This document shows positions 15,255 through 24,445 of a DNA stretch of 64,000 nt, piece by piece. Origin of the DNA: Ancylobacter radicis (lineage in GTDB: Bacteria > Pseudomonadota > Alphaproteobacteria > Rhizobiales > Xanthobacteraceae); NCBI RefSeq assembly GCF_018449475.1, contig NZ_JAHCQH010000014.1, forward strand, positions 124,001 to 188,000, read 5' to 3'. The notes beneath the pieces are model-generated. The model had not been told where the DNA came from. It searched no databases and was given only the letters and a program-made list of their open reading frames with translations. How positions within the stretch are numbered: position 1 is the stretch's first letter; every line of letters starts with the position of its first letter. The position numbers and the translations under genes are program-made.

Positions 15255-15424
15255 GTTTCACGCCACAGGACATCAACGCCATGTCCATGTGGCAGTTGAT
15301 GGCGGCGCTTGAAGGTTATGCCGAGGCGCATGATCCGAAGCGCGAGGAACGCCTCAGCGAGGCTGACAAGGATGAGCTCGCGGCCTGGCTTGGGATCGGG
15401 TCAGCGTCGGACATCCGAAAGTGA
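14838..15424 (+). CDS. Tail assembly chaperone G-T fusion by -1 ribosomal frameshift
   Basis: Reading to the AAA codon at 15162-15164 and slipping back one base gives 109 zero-frame residues followed by 86 residues in the -1 frame, 195 in all. The new part begins SQGGGSGERLDDLPNGKFRF and contains GFTPQDINAMSMWQLMAALEGYAEAHD and LSEADKDELAAWLG, a conserved helical T-type segment that has no start codon or ribosome site of its own. This is the lambda G/GT arrangement: a minority fusion product bridges tape measure and tube subunits. The slip is predicted, not demonstrated. Confidence 0.75.
15158..15164 (+). promoter_or_regulatory. Programmed -1 frameshift slippery heptamer GGGAAAA
   Basis: In the chaperone frame the sequence reads G GGA AAA, the canonical X XXY YYZ slippery pattern and close to lambda's GGGAAAG. 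About 18 bases downstream GGGAG can pair with CTCCC (12-base loop), a possible stimulatory stem. The zero frame ends at 15254 and the -1 frame continues to 15424. Confidence 0.75.
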
Positions 15425-15676
15425 GAGGCCGCAGCTTTTGAGCTGGGATTCGATGGCTGCGATCTCTCCGCTGCTTCCGACCGAAAAGCTCCGCGCCCGG
15501 CTCAAAACGCCCTCGCATCTCATCTGCTCGTCGTAGGCAAGAACTGCCTGCCTGACCGCGCGGGCCCGTTCTTCAGCGGCAGTATCAGCCCGGTGCTGCC
15601 GCAGCAGCTGGGCAGCCATGAAGCCCAGTGCCGCCAAGCACGTGACGCCGACCAGCACGTAGAGAGCGGCTTTCAC
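15401..15676 (-). CDS. Inverted small membrane protein inside the tail operon (moron-like)
   Basis: 91 residues from a GTG at 15676 with AGGAGG 7 bases upstream on the minus strand. One hydrophobic segment (residues 4-21, LYVLVGVTCLAALGFMAAQ) is followed by a charged helical domain with two further cysteines. It faces against all structural genes, its 3' end overlaps the chaperone T segment by 24 bases, and it fills an otherwise non-coding 336-base gap before the tape measure. Such solitary inverted genes are often morons expressed during lysogeny. I do not recognise the family; a membrane-level superinfection or accessory function is only a guess. Confidence 0.6.
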   Translation of the reverse strand: MKAALYVLVGVTCLAALGFMAAQLLRQHRADTAAEERARAVRQAVLAYDEQMRCEGVLSRARSFSVGSSGEIAAIESQLKSCGLSLSDVRR

Positions 15677-15759
15677 GTCCAGACCTCCTCTGCTCCCGGG
15701 CGGGTTCCTGCCTGCAACCGGCCGACCGCGCTTCGATACCACAACAGGGCTGGTGCTGC

Positions 15760-18498
15760 ATGGCCGTCGACCTTGAAAAGCTCGTGGCTCAGCTGTCGGC
15801 TGATCTGAAGGGCTACGAGAATGGGATGAAGCGCGCGGTCGGGATCATGAACCGGACCGCGCGGGATATCGAGGGAACCTGGCAGAAAACGAACAGGCGG
15901 CTGGACATCATCGGCCAGGCCATGGGGAGCAGTATCCTCACGCCGCTGGCGGGCATTGGCGCGGCCTTGGGCGTTCGGGAGGTCCTGCAGTATGCCGACG
16001 CTTGGACCACTGCCAAGAACAGCCTTGCCGTCGCCGGTGTCGTCGGCGACGAGCAGGTGGCAGTGCTGGATCGACTGTTCCAGTCTGCGCAGGACAACGC
16101 CACGCCCATCGGTGCCCTTGCCGATCTGTTCGGCAAGGCGGCTCAGGCTTCCGACAATCTAGGTGCCAGCCAGGATGATCTCCTGAAGTTCTCCGACGGC
16201 GTCGCTGTATCGCTTCGCGTCGCGGGAACATCGGCCGGGCAGGCCTCTGGCGCCCTGACGCAGCTCGGCCAGCTGCTGGGGTCGGCCCGCGTGCAGGCAG
16301 AGGAATTCAACTCGGTCAATGAGGGCGCGCGCCCCATCCTTATCGCTGTGGCGAATGGGTTGGATGAAGCCGGCGGATCGGTGAACAAGCTGAAGCAACT
16401 CGTCAATGACGGAAAGGTCTCTGGGCAGCAGTTCTTTCAGGCGTTCCTGAAGGGTCTGCCCAGCGTACAGAAGATGGCTGCTGATGCGACGCAGACCATC
16501 GATCAGGGTCTCACGAAGGTTAACAACGCCCTGACGAAATACATCGGCGAGACCGACAGCAGTCTCGGTGCCTCGCAGCGGCTGGTTGGCGGCCTCAACA
16601 CGCTTGCCGACAATTTCGACACCACGGCAGACGTGGTGTTGAAGGTGGCGGCTGTGATCGCTGGCGCCTTGGTGGGGCGGTCAATCGCCGGCATGATTAC
16701 CTCGCTTGGTTTCGCGACCACCGTGGTGCTTCGGTTTGTGACGGCATTGCGCGCGGCGGCGACGGTGGGCGGCCTTGCAACCGCCATCGGGGGGCTTTCC
16801 GCTGCTGCAGGTCCGTTGGGGCTGATCATCGGCGGCACTGTGGTCGGTGCGCTGGCATTGTTCAGCCAGTCATCCGAGCGCGCGAGTTCTGGAGCCACAA
16901 CCTATGCGGCGGCTCTCAAGAAGGTCGAAGAAGCCGCCAATGACGTCGCGCCGGCTATTGATGGCGCCTCCCAGTCGATAGGGAACAAGCTCGCTAATCA
17001 ACTTGCAGCCGGCGTTGACCAGGGCGTTGAAAAGATCGGGGAAGCGAAGACGGCGGCCGTGCAGTTGTTTTCTGAGATCATCGATAATGCGCCGCGCCGG
17101 CTGATCACCGAAGAACAAATCGAGAGCATCTCCGATCTTCGGGATGGTTTGAAGGACGGGACAATCAGCGCCAAGGATGTCTCGGAGCGGCTCTACGCGC
17201 TCGCTAACGACAACCCCAATTTTCAGCGGCTGGCTGATCAATTGGCGCCTCTGCTTGAGCAGCTGGGCAATGCCATCTCGGCCACGAAGATTCTGAAGGA
17301 ACAATTGGCGGGTGTGGCCGCTCCATCTTTCCGGGAAGCTGAGAATGCCTCCATGGTGTCCTATGACAGGATGGCCGCGGCCGGTCAGCAGTTTCTCGCG
17401 GATGCAACGGCGCGAGCTAATCTAACCAAGCAGGAGTTGGCGCTCGAAAAGGAGATAGCCGAGGTTAGAAAGGAAGCGGCAGCGGCGGGGGTAACTCTCT
17501 CCGACAAGCAGGTAAACGATCTTGCGGGCACGCGTGTTGCCCGCGACGCTGCCCGATCGACAGAAGGTAAGGCACCCAAACTCCAGCGGGCGACTGCCGA
17601 CAGCCGGTTTGACCAGGATGTGCAGGCTGTCCGGGACCGCATCGCCGCGCTTGCCGAAGAACAGACCATGCTGGGGCAGGGGATGGCCGCGCAGGAGTCC
17701 CGGCGCGTTGCCATCCAGCTGGAGCAGCAGGCCCTCGCGGATCTCCGTGAGGAGGCCCGGCGAAAGGGTGAGGCCGACCTCGCCAGCATCCAGTTGGCGC
17801 CCGAACAGATCGCCGCTATCCGCGAAGTCGCCGATGCCTATGGGCAGCAGTCGGAGGCCCTCTACCGGGCGCAGGAATCCTTTGGAAACCTGAACGATAC
17901 GGGGCGTGATGCGGTGGGCGGCATAGCGTCCGATCTTCGAGCCGGGGCCAGTGAGGCGGAGATACTGGCAAACGCCTTGGAGCGTGTCGTTGATAGGCTG
18001 CAAGACGTCGCTCTTGACGCTCTGTTCGGTGGAGCGTCGTCGGGGGGAGGAATTTTCAGCGCGCTTGGCGGTCTGCTCGGGTTTGATGCCGGCGGCTATA
18101 CAGGCGATGGGGGTAAGCACCGACCCGCAGGCGTCGTTCATAAAGGCGAGTACGTTTTCGATCAGGCGTCCGTGAAGGCCGCTGGCGGGCCGCGCGCCCT
18201 CGATGCGATGCGCCGAGGGCTCAAGGGCTATGCTTCCGGCGGCTTCGTGGGGCCGCGCATTCCGACCAGCATCCCGAACAATGTAGCCAGCGCGGCACGC
18301 TCGAACCCCGGCGCTGTGAATGGTCGGATCGATATCGGCGTGAGTGTCGATGATCAGGGCAGCCTGCAGGCATACGTGAAGAAGCAGACGGACACGGCTG
18401 CCCGCGAAGCCGCCGCTGCCGGCGCTGCCATAGCCCTTAGTCAGGTGCCCGGCCTCGCCGTGCGAGCCGTGACCGACCACAACCGCCGCAAGGGCTGA
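15760..18498 (+). CDS. Tail tape measure protein
   Basis: 912 residues. The N-terminal TIGR02675-type tape measure domain is clear (LVAQLSADLKGYENGMKRAVGIMNRTA..., then SAQDNATPIGALADLFGKAAQASDNLG and LLGSARVQAEEFNSVNEGARPILIAVANGL). Hydrophobic, membrane-active segments lie at about 305-375, and a coiled, charged region with a Gly/Ser-rich end fills the C-terminal half. Tape measure length sets tail length; at about 0.15 nm per residue this predicts a tail near 135 nm. Start at the ATG after GTGCTGC; no strong ribosome site is visible. Confidence 0.93.
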   Translation: MAVDLEKLVAQLSADLKGYENGMKRAVGIMNRTARDIEGTWQKTNRRLDIIGQAMGSSILTPLAGIGAALGVREVLQYADAWTTAKNSLAVAGVVGDEQVAVLDRLFQSAQDNATPIGALADLFGKAAQASDNLGASQDDLLKFSDGVAVSLRVAGTSAGQASGALTQLGQLLGSARVQAEEFNSVNEGARPILIAVANGLDEAGGSVNKLKQLVNDGKVSGQQFFQAFLKGLPSVQKMAADATQTIDQGLTKVNNALTKYIGETDSSLGASQRLVGGLNTLADNFDTTADVVLKVAAVIAGALVGRSIAGMITSLGFATTVVLRFVTALRAAATVGGLATAIGGLSAAAGPLGLIIGGTVVGALALFSQSSERASSGATTYAAALKKVEEAANDVAPAIDGASQSIGNKLANQLAAGVDQGVEKIGEAKTAAVQLFSEIIDNAPRRLITEEQIESISDLRDGLKDGTISAKDVSERLYALANDNPNFQRLADQLAPLLEQLGNAISATKILKEQLAGVAAPSFREAENASMVSYDRMAAAGQQFLADATARANLTKQELALEKEIAEVRKEAAAAGVTLSDKQVNDLAGTRVARDAARSTEGKAPKLQRATADSRFDQDVQAVRDRIAALAEEQTMLGQGMAAQESRRVAIQLEQQALADLREEARRKGEADLASIQLAPEQIAAIREVADAYGQQSEALYRAQESFGNLNDTGRDAVGGIASDLRAGASEAEILANALERVVDRLQDVALDALFGGASSGGGIFSALGGLLGFDAGGYTGDGGKHRPAGVVHKGEYVFDQASVKAAGGPRALDAMRRGLKGYASGGFVGPRIPTSIPNNVASAARSNPGAVNGRIDIGVSVDDQGSLQAYVKKQTDTAAREAAAAGAAIALSQVPGLAVRAVTDHNRRKG

Positions 18499-18499
18499 C

Positions 18500-19066
18500 A
18501 TGCTGGATTTGTCATCCGCCATAGCGGCGCAAGTGGCGGGCAGTAAGGTCCGCTATAACTTCCTCGTCTATTTCGATTTCCTGTCCGGCCCGCGCCGTGT
18601 GTGGAACGACATCTACCCCCTGACCAGCGGCGGCCATGCCTGGGATGGCGTCGGCCCGGCTTTCGTTACGCTTGACCCGGGCACGCCATCCGCCGATGGC
18701 TCCGCCGAGCCGTTCAGCGTTGGTCTTTCCGGCGTCGACCCGACTTTTCTTGCACGCGTAAGAGCGTCGGAAAGCGACGCCATCGGGCGCGCCATCGCGA
18801 TCTATCTCCAGTTCTTCGATGAAGACTGGCAGCCGCTCGATAGCCCCGTGCAGCTTCGTAGGGGGCGCATGACGGGCTTTTCGTTCTCTGGCGCTGGCGA
18901 CCAGCCCCGAAGCGTCACTTGCCGCGCTGAGGGCTCTCTGGTCGCGCGTGGTCGCGCCACGAATCTCTACCTTTCTTCTGTGGAGCAGAGGACGCGTTTT
19001 CCTGGCGACGGCGGCTGCGACTACATCCCCAATATGCGCGAGGCGACGGTGGTATGGCCGAAATGA
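18500..19066 (+). CDS. Minor tail protein, distal tail/hub type
   Basis: 188 residues starting one base after the tape measure stop. The sequence opens MLDLSSAIAAQVAGSKVRYNFLVYFDFLSGPRRVW and ends around RTRFPGDGGCDYIPNMREATVVW, a pattern common to the first minor tail gene after the tape measure in alphaproteobacterial and Burkholderia siphophages. It probably forms part of the ring at the tail end where the tape measure C-terminus docks. Overlaps the following gene by 13 bases. Confidence 0.7.
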   Translation: MLDLSSAIAAQVAGSKVRYNFLVYFDFLSGPRRVWNDIYPLTSGGHAWDGVGPAFVTLDPGTPSADGSAEPFSVGLSGVDPTFLARVRASESDAIGRAIAIYLQFFDEDWQPLDSPVQLRRGRMTGFSFSGAGDQPRSVTCRAEGSLVARGRATNLYLSSVEQRTRFPGDGGCDYIPNMREATVVWPK

Positions 19067-19515
19067 TCGTCCGCGACGCGACGCTTGGCGACGTGGCAGC
19101 TCTGGTCGCTCACGGGCGCGACTTCCTTATGGCCGCTATGCCGGAAGGCTATTCTTATGACGAGGCCGGCGCGGCGGCACTGGTGTCCGGTCTCATCGTA
19201 TCGCCAGCAGGGCTTGTCGTCGTCGCAGAGTGTGACCGGCGGCTTGTCGGTGGGTTGGTGGCCATCGCCTACAAAGCGCCGTTCACCGTCGAATTGCAGG
19301 CCCGCGAAATCGCATGGTGGATTGAGCCTTCCGCGCGTGGGTCGCGCCGCGTCTTCGACATGATCGGCCGGTTGGAGGCATTTGGCGCCGCGACCGGATG
19401 CAAGCATGTGGTGCTATCCACCATCGATAGCGTTTCGCCCGATGCGCTCAACCGCTTTCTGACCAGCCGGCGCGGGTATACCCACGCTGAAAACGCTTTC
19501 ATCCGGGCTGTCTGA
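19054..19515 (+). CDS. GNAT-like acetyltransferase-fold protein in the tail module
   Basis: 153 residues. The order of segments, IVRDATLGDVAALVAHGRDFL, LIVSPAGLVVVAECDRRLVGGLVAIAYKAPF, EIAWWIEPSARGSRRVFDMIGRLEAFGAATGCKHVVLSTI and ALNRFLTSRRGYTHAENAFIRA, reproduces a GNAT fold with a degenerate acetyl-CoA loop (Q/R-x-x-G-x-G/A is replaced by EPSARGSRR). It overlaps both neighbours in the tail-tip operon. It may be a structural tail protein built on a GNAT scaffold or a true acetyltransferase that modifies a tail or host component; the altered loop favours caution. Confidence 0.7.
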   Translation: MAEMIVRDATLGDVAALVAHGRDFLMAAMPEGYSYDEAGAAALVSGLIVSPAGLVVVAECDRRLVGGLVAIAYKAPFTVELQAREIAWWIEPSARGSRRVFDMIGRLEAFGAATGCKHVVLSTIDSVSPDALNRFLTSRRGYTHAENAFIRAV

Positions 19516-21299
19516 TGGCTGCATTCACAACTGCGCTCATTGCCTCCGGGTTCGCGGGACTTGGCGCGGGCAGCATCGGCGGCGGCGCGCTTATTATTTC
19601 CGGCGCCTATGCGGGCATTACGACGGGCACGTTGGCGCTGGCGCAGGTTCTTTCTGCCGTCGTCACAGTGGGCGCGTCGGTCGGCCTTAATGCCGCGCTG
19701 GGGCTGCTCAATAAGCCGAAAAACACGCAACAGAATAAGATCACGATCAAGCAGCCACTCCCGGCTCGCTTCATAGATTTTGGGCGCGTGCGCAGTGGCG
19801 GTTGTATAGCGTGGTTCTTTTCGCCGGATCACCGCCTTGTCACGGTGCGCATCATCACGTGCACCAAGATCGAGCAGCTAGAAGTCTTTTATCTTGATGA
19901 CTATGCCTGCGACGCTGCGACGGTAAACACGGGCGTCGTTAGCAACAGCACGCCGGCCCATCCGTGGGACAGCTTTGCCTATCTCCAGATGACGCACGGC
20001 GCGGATGACCAGGTCGCCATTCCGCTTGCGGCGGAAATCGCGGAATGGGGCTCAACGCGCCGCCTTCGTGGCATGGCGGCATTCTGCGCCTCCTACGCTC
20101 AGGGCAACAAAGACAACTGGAGCCAGCGTTACCCCAACGGCGCGCCTAACCCGACCTTTGTTATCAAGGGCGCGATGGTGCCGGACCCGCGTAACCCCGC
20201 GCATGATCTGGAAGACCAGAGCACGTGGACCTATTCCGACAATTGGGCGCGGTGCTTCCTGCGCTGGTGCCTTGATCGAGACGGATGGGGCCTGTCCCCG
20301 GATGACCTTGACCTTGATTCCTTTGAGGCGGCCTGCGACGACTGCGACGCCAGCGTAGCCACCACCACCGGCACGGAGCCCCGCTATCTCGCGTGGGGGC
20401 GCTACACCACCTCGGACACCCGAGCTTCCACGCTGGCTAACTTTCTAGCCTCTGCCGGCGCGACGCTTCTAGAGCAGCCAAACGGCAAACTGGCGGTCTT
20501 TGTCGGCAAGGATCGCACGCCCAATTCGGCCACGGATATTACAGACGAGCACATCCGTGACGTTCAGCTTGACCGCTTCCCCGATGCGCTCGACCGGGTC
20601 GATGGCATCCGCGCCCGCATCACGTGGCAGTACGCTTCTTGGGAGGAGCAGGAAGTCCCGGCGGTCTATTCCGGGGCCTCATTCTACGGGGCGCAGGCGG
20701 ACGTTGACGACTTGCCGCTGGCCTATTGCCCATCCCCCTATCAGGCGCAGCGCATCGCCTATGCCACGCTGAAGCAGCGCCGCGCGGATTGGTCGGGGAC
20801 GATCAAGACCACGCTTCAGGGCCTTCGTTGCTACGGCGAGCCGGTCGTTCGACTGACGATTTCGGAGCTTGGGATAGACGGCGAGATTTTCGAGATTACC
20901 TCTCCCCCCGCCCTCGATCTGTCCGACATGAGCGTGTCGATAGGGGTTCGCTCCTATGCCGCCGGGACGTGGTCAATGCCCGGCGCGGAAATGCAGGAAA
21001 TGGGAGAGACCGCGACTAATCCGCAGGACTTCACCGTGCCTGAGCCGGAGGGGCTCGGCTCCAGCGTGTCGACGCTGACGGTGACGGTCACTTGGGACAC
21101 GATATCGGGCGAAGATGCCTACACCACCGAAGCGCAGTGGCGCGTCGCGGCCGGCGTTTGGGTAGCGGCTACCGCGTCGGCGGGAACGGGGTCTTTCACC
21201 GTGCCATCGGCCGGAACCTATGAGTTCCAGTGCCGGCGCGTATCGGATCGTGGCTATGTCTCGGATTGGGCGGTGCTGACAGGGATTGTGGTTATATGA
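19515..21299 (+). CDS. Tail tip/host specificity (J-like) protein
   Basis: 594 residues, starting on the last base of the previous stop codon. A hydrophobic, glycine-rich N-terminus (residues 4-60) leads into beta-rich segments with AWFFSPDHRLVTVRIITCTKIE, RDGWGLSPDDLDLDSF, GATLLEQPNGKLAVFVGKD and QLDRFPDALDRVDGIRARI, and ends in a fibronectin type III-like domain (about residues 510-590, DEDAYTTEAQWRV... EFQCRRVSDRGYVSDWAV). This is the usual layout of the central tail-tip hub that contacts the host surface. Confidence 0.8.
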   Translation: MAAFTTALIASGFAGLGAGSIGGGALIISGAYAGITTGTLALAQVLSAVVTVGASVGLNAALGLLNKPKNTQQNKITIKQPLPARFIDFGRVRSGGCIAWFFSPDHRLVTVRIITCTKIEQLEVFYLDDYACDAATVNTGVVSNSTPAHPWDSFAYLQMTHGADDQVAIPLAAEIAEWGSTRRLRGMAAFCASYAQGNKDNWSQRYPNGAPNPTFVIKGAMVPDPRNPAHDLEDQSTWTYSDNWARCFLRWCLDRDGWGLSPDDLDLDSFEAACDDCDASVATTTGTEPRYLAWGRYTTSDTRASTLANFLASAGATLLEQPNGKLAVFVGKDRTPNSATDITDEHIRDVQLDRFPDALDRVDGIRARITWQYASWEEQEVPAVYSGASFYGAQADVDDLPLAYCPSPYQAQRIAYATLKQRRADWSGTIKTTLQGLRCYGEPVVRLTISELGIDGEIFEITSPPALDLSDMSVSIGVRSYAAGTWSMPGAEMQEMGETATNPQDFTVPEPEGLGSSVSTLTVTVTWDTISGEDAYTTEAQWRVAAGVWVAATASAGTGSFTVPSAGTYEFQCRRVSDRGYVSDWAVLTGIVVI

Positions 21300-21964
21300 C
21301 CATTGACGCATGGCCGCCGGCTCTTGTCCCGCAGATGATTGGGCGTCCTGATCTTCGGGGCTCCGTCACCTCCGGCACGCGTACCACGAGTGGCGTTGAG
21401 CAGCGGGTCTATTCCGGTGCTGGCCGGTGGGAGTTCCGTTACCGTATCCCCGTTCACACCCGCGCCAAGGTTCTGGCCGCATCCGCGATGATGGATCGGC
21501 TTCGCTCTGGCGAAAGCATCGTCCTCAAGATCTACGATATGCAGCGCGCGATGGGGCTAGACGGTGATGTGCCGGCGGCCACCATTGCTGGCGCGGTTTC
21601 GGCGGGCGCTACGTCTCTGACCCTCGCCAGCCCAACGGCGGAAGTCGAGCCTGGCCTGCATTTCTCGATCGGTCAGCGCCTGTACCGGATCAACCGCGTG
21701 ACGGACGGAGCGGCATCCGAAACCATCCCCGGCGTGATCCTGTCGGATGACGCAGCTTGGGACGATGAACTTGATTGGGACGACGGCGGAAATGTCACCG
21801 TATCTTTCCTGCCGCCCCTTCGCGCCGCCGCATCATCCGGCGCGGCTGTGACATTCGAAGACCTTGTTTGCCTTGCTGACCTTAAGGACGTGACCGAGGG
21901 CGATATGGACCTCGATCTTGGCAAGTTCGGCACGCTGTCGCTCACCTTCGTCGAAGCCCGCTAG
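21296..21964 (+). CDS. Minor tail protein of unknown function
   Basis: 222 residues from an ATG overlapping the J-like stop by four bases. Beta-rich: RWEFRYRIPVHTRAKVLAASAMMDRLRSGESIVLKIYD, GAVSAGATSLTLASPTAEVEPGLHFSIGQRLYRINRV and VTFEDLVCLADLKDVTEGDMDLDLGKFGTLSLTFVEA. Similar proteins follow the tip gene in siphophages and appear to be tail-end attachment proteins. No recognisable catalytic site. Confidence 0.7.
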   Translation: MTIDAWPPALVPQMIGRPDLRGSVTSGTRTTSGVEQRVYSGAGRWEFRYRIPVHTRAKVLAASAMMDRLRSGESIVLKIYDMQRAMGLDGDVPAATIAGAVSAGATSLTLASPTAEVEPGLHFSIGQRLYRINRVTDGAASETIPGVILSDDAAWDDELDWDDGGNVTVSFLPPLRAAASSGAAVTFEDLVCLADLKDVTEGDMDLDLGKFGTLSLTFVEAR

Positions 21965-21998
21965 GGCCTCCGACCTCCTGACAATCTGAGGGCCCAAG

Positions 21999-24398
21999 AT
22001 GACCATTCCCGATATTGCCGATGGCGATAGCGGCGCAGTCGTGCGCGCCAAGATCAATGCCGCGTTTGCCAAGGCGAACCTTGTTGATAGCAAGGCGGAC
22101 CTCCTGATTTATGCGGAGGAATCCCCCGGCGACGCGCTGTCGTTTTTTACCGAGTCCATGCTGAGCAGCACAAGCGTGCTGGCGGGAGAGGCTGCGTCCA
22201 AGGCCATCGCCTCGAGCGGCTCGCTGGTCACCAATCTTGAGGGCAAGTCCTACCGTCTGATCGGCTCCGGCATTGTGACGCAGCGCGCCACGCGGCGCCT
22301 GCGCAACCAAGCCGTCTATGCTGCCCGCTGGGGCGCCAGCCGGGACGCGATGCCGGCCGATCCGGTGGGCGACACCGTCCGCTATGGCATCGCGTGGCTC
22401 GCCGCCGACAAGTCGCTGATCTCCACCACGACCGTCGATGAATACAACATCTTGCCGGCGACCGGCGTTCGCGTCGTCACGGCGACCGTCTCGCGCGACA
22501 TGGATGCGGACTACACCGCCCCGTCCAATGCGCGGTATTGGCGCCCTTATGTGCAGACTTTCGGCGGCGCGGGGACCACGACGGACATCGAGTTTATCGA
22601 CGTCTGGAAATCCTCCGGCTTGCCTGGTCCGAAAGGCGACACCGGCGATGTGACGGTTGAGCTTGAGGCCCTCCGTGACGAGGCGGTCCAGGCTTATGTC
22701 GATGCGGGTGAGGCGCGGGATGAGGCCGAAGCCGCGCGCGACCTCGCCGTAGCCGCGTCCGAGACGCACGCCATCTATGTGTCGCTCATGCCGGGCGCCG
22801 ATCCCACCGGCGTGACGGACAACCACACGGTGCTTGAGGACGCGATTGCGGCGGCCGAAGCCCTCCCTGTCGGCAAGCGTCTGCTGATCGTGGACGGCAT
22901 CTACAAGAACAGCGACCGGCTGACAGTCAGCGCATCGGATCTGGAAATCCGGGGCAAGCCAGGCGCTGCCATTGTCGCTGCGACAAGCACTTATGCCCCG
23001 GATCACGTGTTCGCGTCCTCGGGCGGCGCCGATCGACTGCAGCTTATCAATCTCACGCTAACGGGAAACGGCTCTGACCCGGTAGGCGACCACGGCACGG
23101 CACCGCAGGCCGTTTATCTCGCTGGTTGCGATGATGTGGTCATCAAGGGCTGCACGCTCCACAATTTCATGGGCACCGGTATTGCGCTGGTGAACTGCCT
23201 GCGTCCGCGCGTCAGGAATAATCGCCTTCACGACATCGGGCAGCTTGTCGACGGCGCTACGCCCCGCAACGCGGTCCCTGCAATTTGGGCCGGCTTGGGC
23301 AGCCGATATGTCAAGATCCAGAACAACTATTTCCACGATTGCCGCTGGTCGGCGGTGTTCCTGTTCTCCGATGAAAGCATAGTGTCTGGAAATACCTGCA
23401 CCTTTATCGGTGAAAGCGCCTTCTATTCCGAGGGTGTCGACCCGACCGGTAATGGCGGCGTCGAGGTACGCCATAACCAGTTCACCAACAACACGGTGAA
23501 CGGCACTTACATCGTCGACATGTCCGCGTGTGGCTTTGAAATTCTGACGCACGACACCGCCGTTTCGGATAACACGGTGGTCAACGCAGGCACCCACGGC
23601 ATAGCGGTGGGTATCGCCAATAAGATATTGGTGGCGGACAATATCGTCCGGGCTTGCAACGTTGAGGACGTTTCGAACGGGTCCGCCATTATCGCGACCC
23701 TGAGCAGCTCGGTCTACAACGCAACATCGGGGTCAATCGGCGACCAGATCACCATCACTGGCAACGTCGCCTATGACGAGCGTGGCCTGTGTCGATATGG
23801 CATCTATCTCAATTCCAACGACCTGCCGAGCCGGGTGTTCTCTCGGCTGAATGTGAGCGACAACAGCTTTGCCGGCATCGCAACAGCCGACATTTACGCG
23901 GACGCAGGCGCCGCACCGAACGCGGACGGGCGCGACGTTATCAAGAACAACAGCGCCTGGCTCGATCAGTCGCTTGACGGATATCTCGCGGCCACGACAT
24001 CGGCCACATCGGAAACCGCCATCAAGAGTTACTCGGTCCCGGCAAGTTCCATGCGCGAACGGGGAGGGATTCGTGTCACGGCGGGCGGGTCCATTACCGG
24101 AAGCGCTGGAAATAAATATGCGCGGCTCCAGTTCGGGGGCTTTGCCGGGTTTATGACTGTGGCGGCCACATCTGGGCAGGCTGGAAACTGGCATATTGAG
24201 GCGCTGATCATCAACCGAGGCTATAACAGCCAGATCGTCAGCGGGCGGGCTTTCTTCGGCAACGCGGTCGTCGACAATCAGCGCGCTACCAAGACCATCA
24301 ACACCTCCAGTGCGGCTCTTGTGCAGGTAACGGGGCAGGTGGCAAACGCGGCCGATGCCGTGACCTGTGACTACCTGATTGTCGAGCGCATCAACTGA
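21999..24398 (+). CDS. Tailspike/tail fibre with right-handed beta-helix
   Basis: 799 residues. The N-terminus is an attachment domain (MTIPDIADGDSGAVVRAKINAAFAKANL), a collagen-like GPKGDTGD lies near residue 214 and a heptad stretch at about 220-252. Residues about 265-640 repeat as a pectate-lyase-like parallel beta-helix (NNYFHDCRWSAVFLF, NQFTNNTVNG, DNTVVNAGTHGIAV...), the fold of glycan-cleaving tailspikes. The C-terminal about 130 residues form a beta domain. Together with the next genes this forms a receptor-binding module; a surface-glycan target is inferred from the fold. Confidence 0.82.
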   Translation: MTIPDIADGDSGAVVRAKINAAFAKANLVDSKADLLIYAEESPGDALSFFTESMLSSTSVLAGEAASKAIASSGSLVTNLEGKSYRLIGSGIVTQRATRRLRNQAVYAARWGASRDAMPADPVGDTVRYGIAWLAADKSLISTTTVDEYNILPATGVRVVTATVSRDMDADYTAPSNARYWRPYVQTFGGAGTTTDIEFIDVWKSSGLPGPKGDTGDVTVELEALRDEAVQAYVDAGEARDEAEAARDLAVAASETHAIYVSLMPGADPTGVTDNHTVLEDAIAAAEALPVGKRLLIVDGIYKNSDRLTVSASDLEIRGKPGAAIVAATSTYAPDHVFASSGGADRLQLINLTLTGNGSDPVGDHGTAPQAVYLAGCDDVVIKGCTLHNFMGTGIALVNCLRPRVRNNRLHDIGQLVDGATPRNAVPAIWAGLGSRYVKIQNNYFHDCRWSAVFLFSDESIVSGNTCTFIGESAFYSEGVDPTGNGGVEVRHNQFTNNTVNGTYIVDMSACGFEILTHDTAVSDNTVVNAGTHGIAVGIANKILVADNIVRACNVEDVSNGSAIIATLSSSVYNATSGSIGDQITITGNVAYDERGLCRYGIYLNSNDLPSRVFSRLNVSDNSFAGIATADIYADAGAAPNADGRDVIKNNSAWLDQSLDGYLAATTSATSETAIKSYSVPASSMRERGGIRVTAGGSITGSAGNKYARLQFGGFAGFMTVAATSGQAGNWHIEALIINRGYNSQIVSGRAFFGNAVVDNQRATKTINTSSAALVQVTGQVANAADAVTCDYLIVERIN

Positions 24399-24445
24399 TA
24401 CATGCGGCGCCTCTCGTGCTAGCTATTAGCTCGGGAGGTGCCGGG

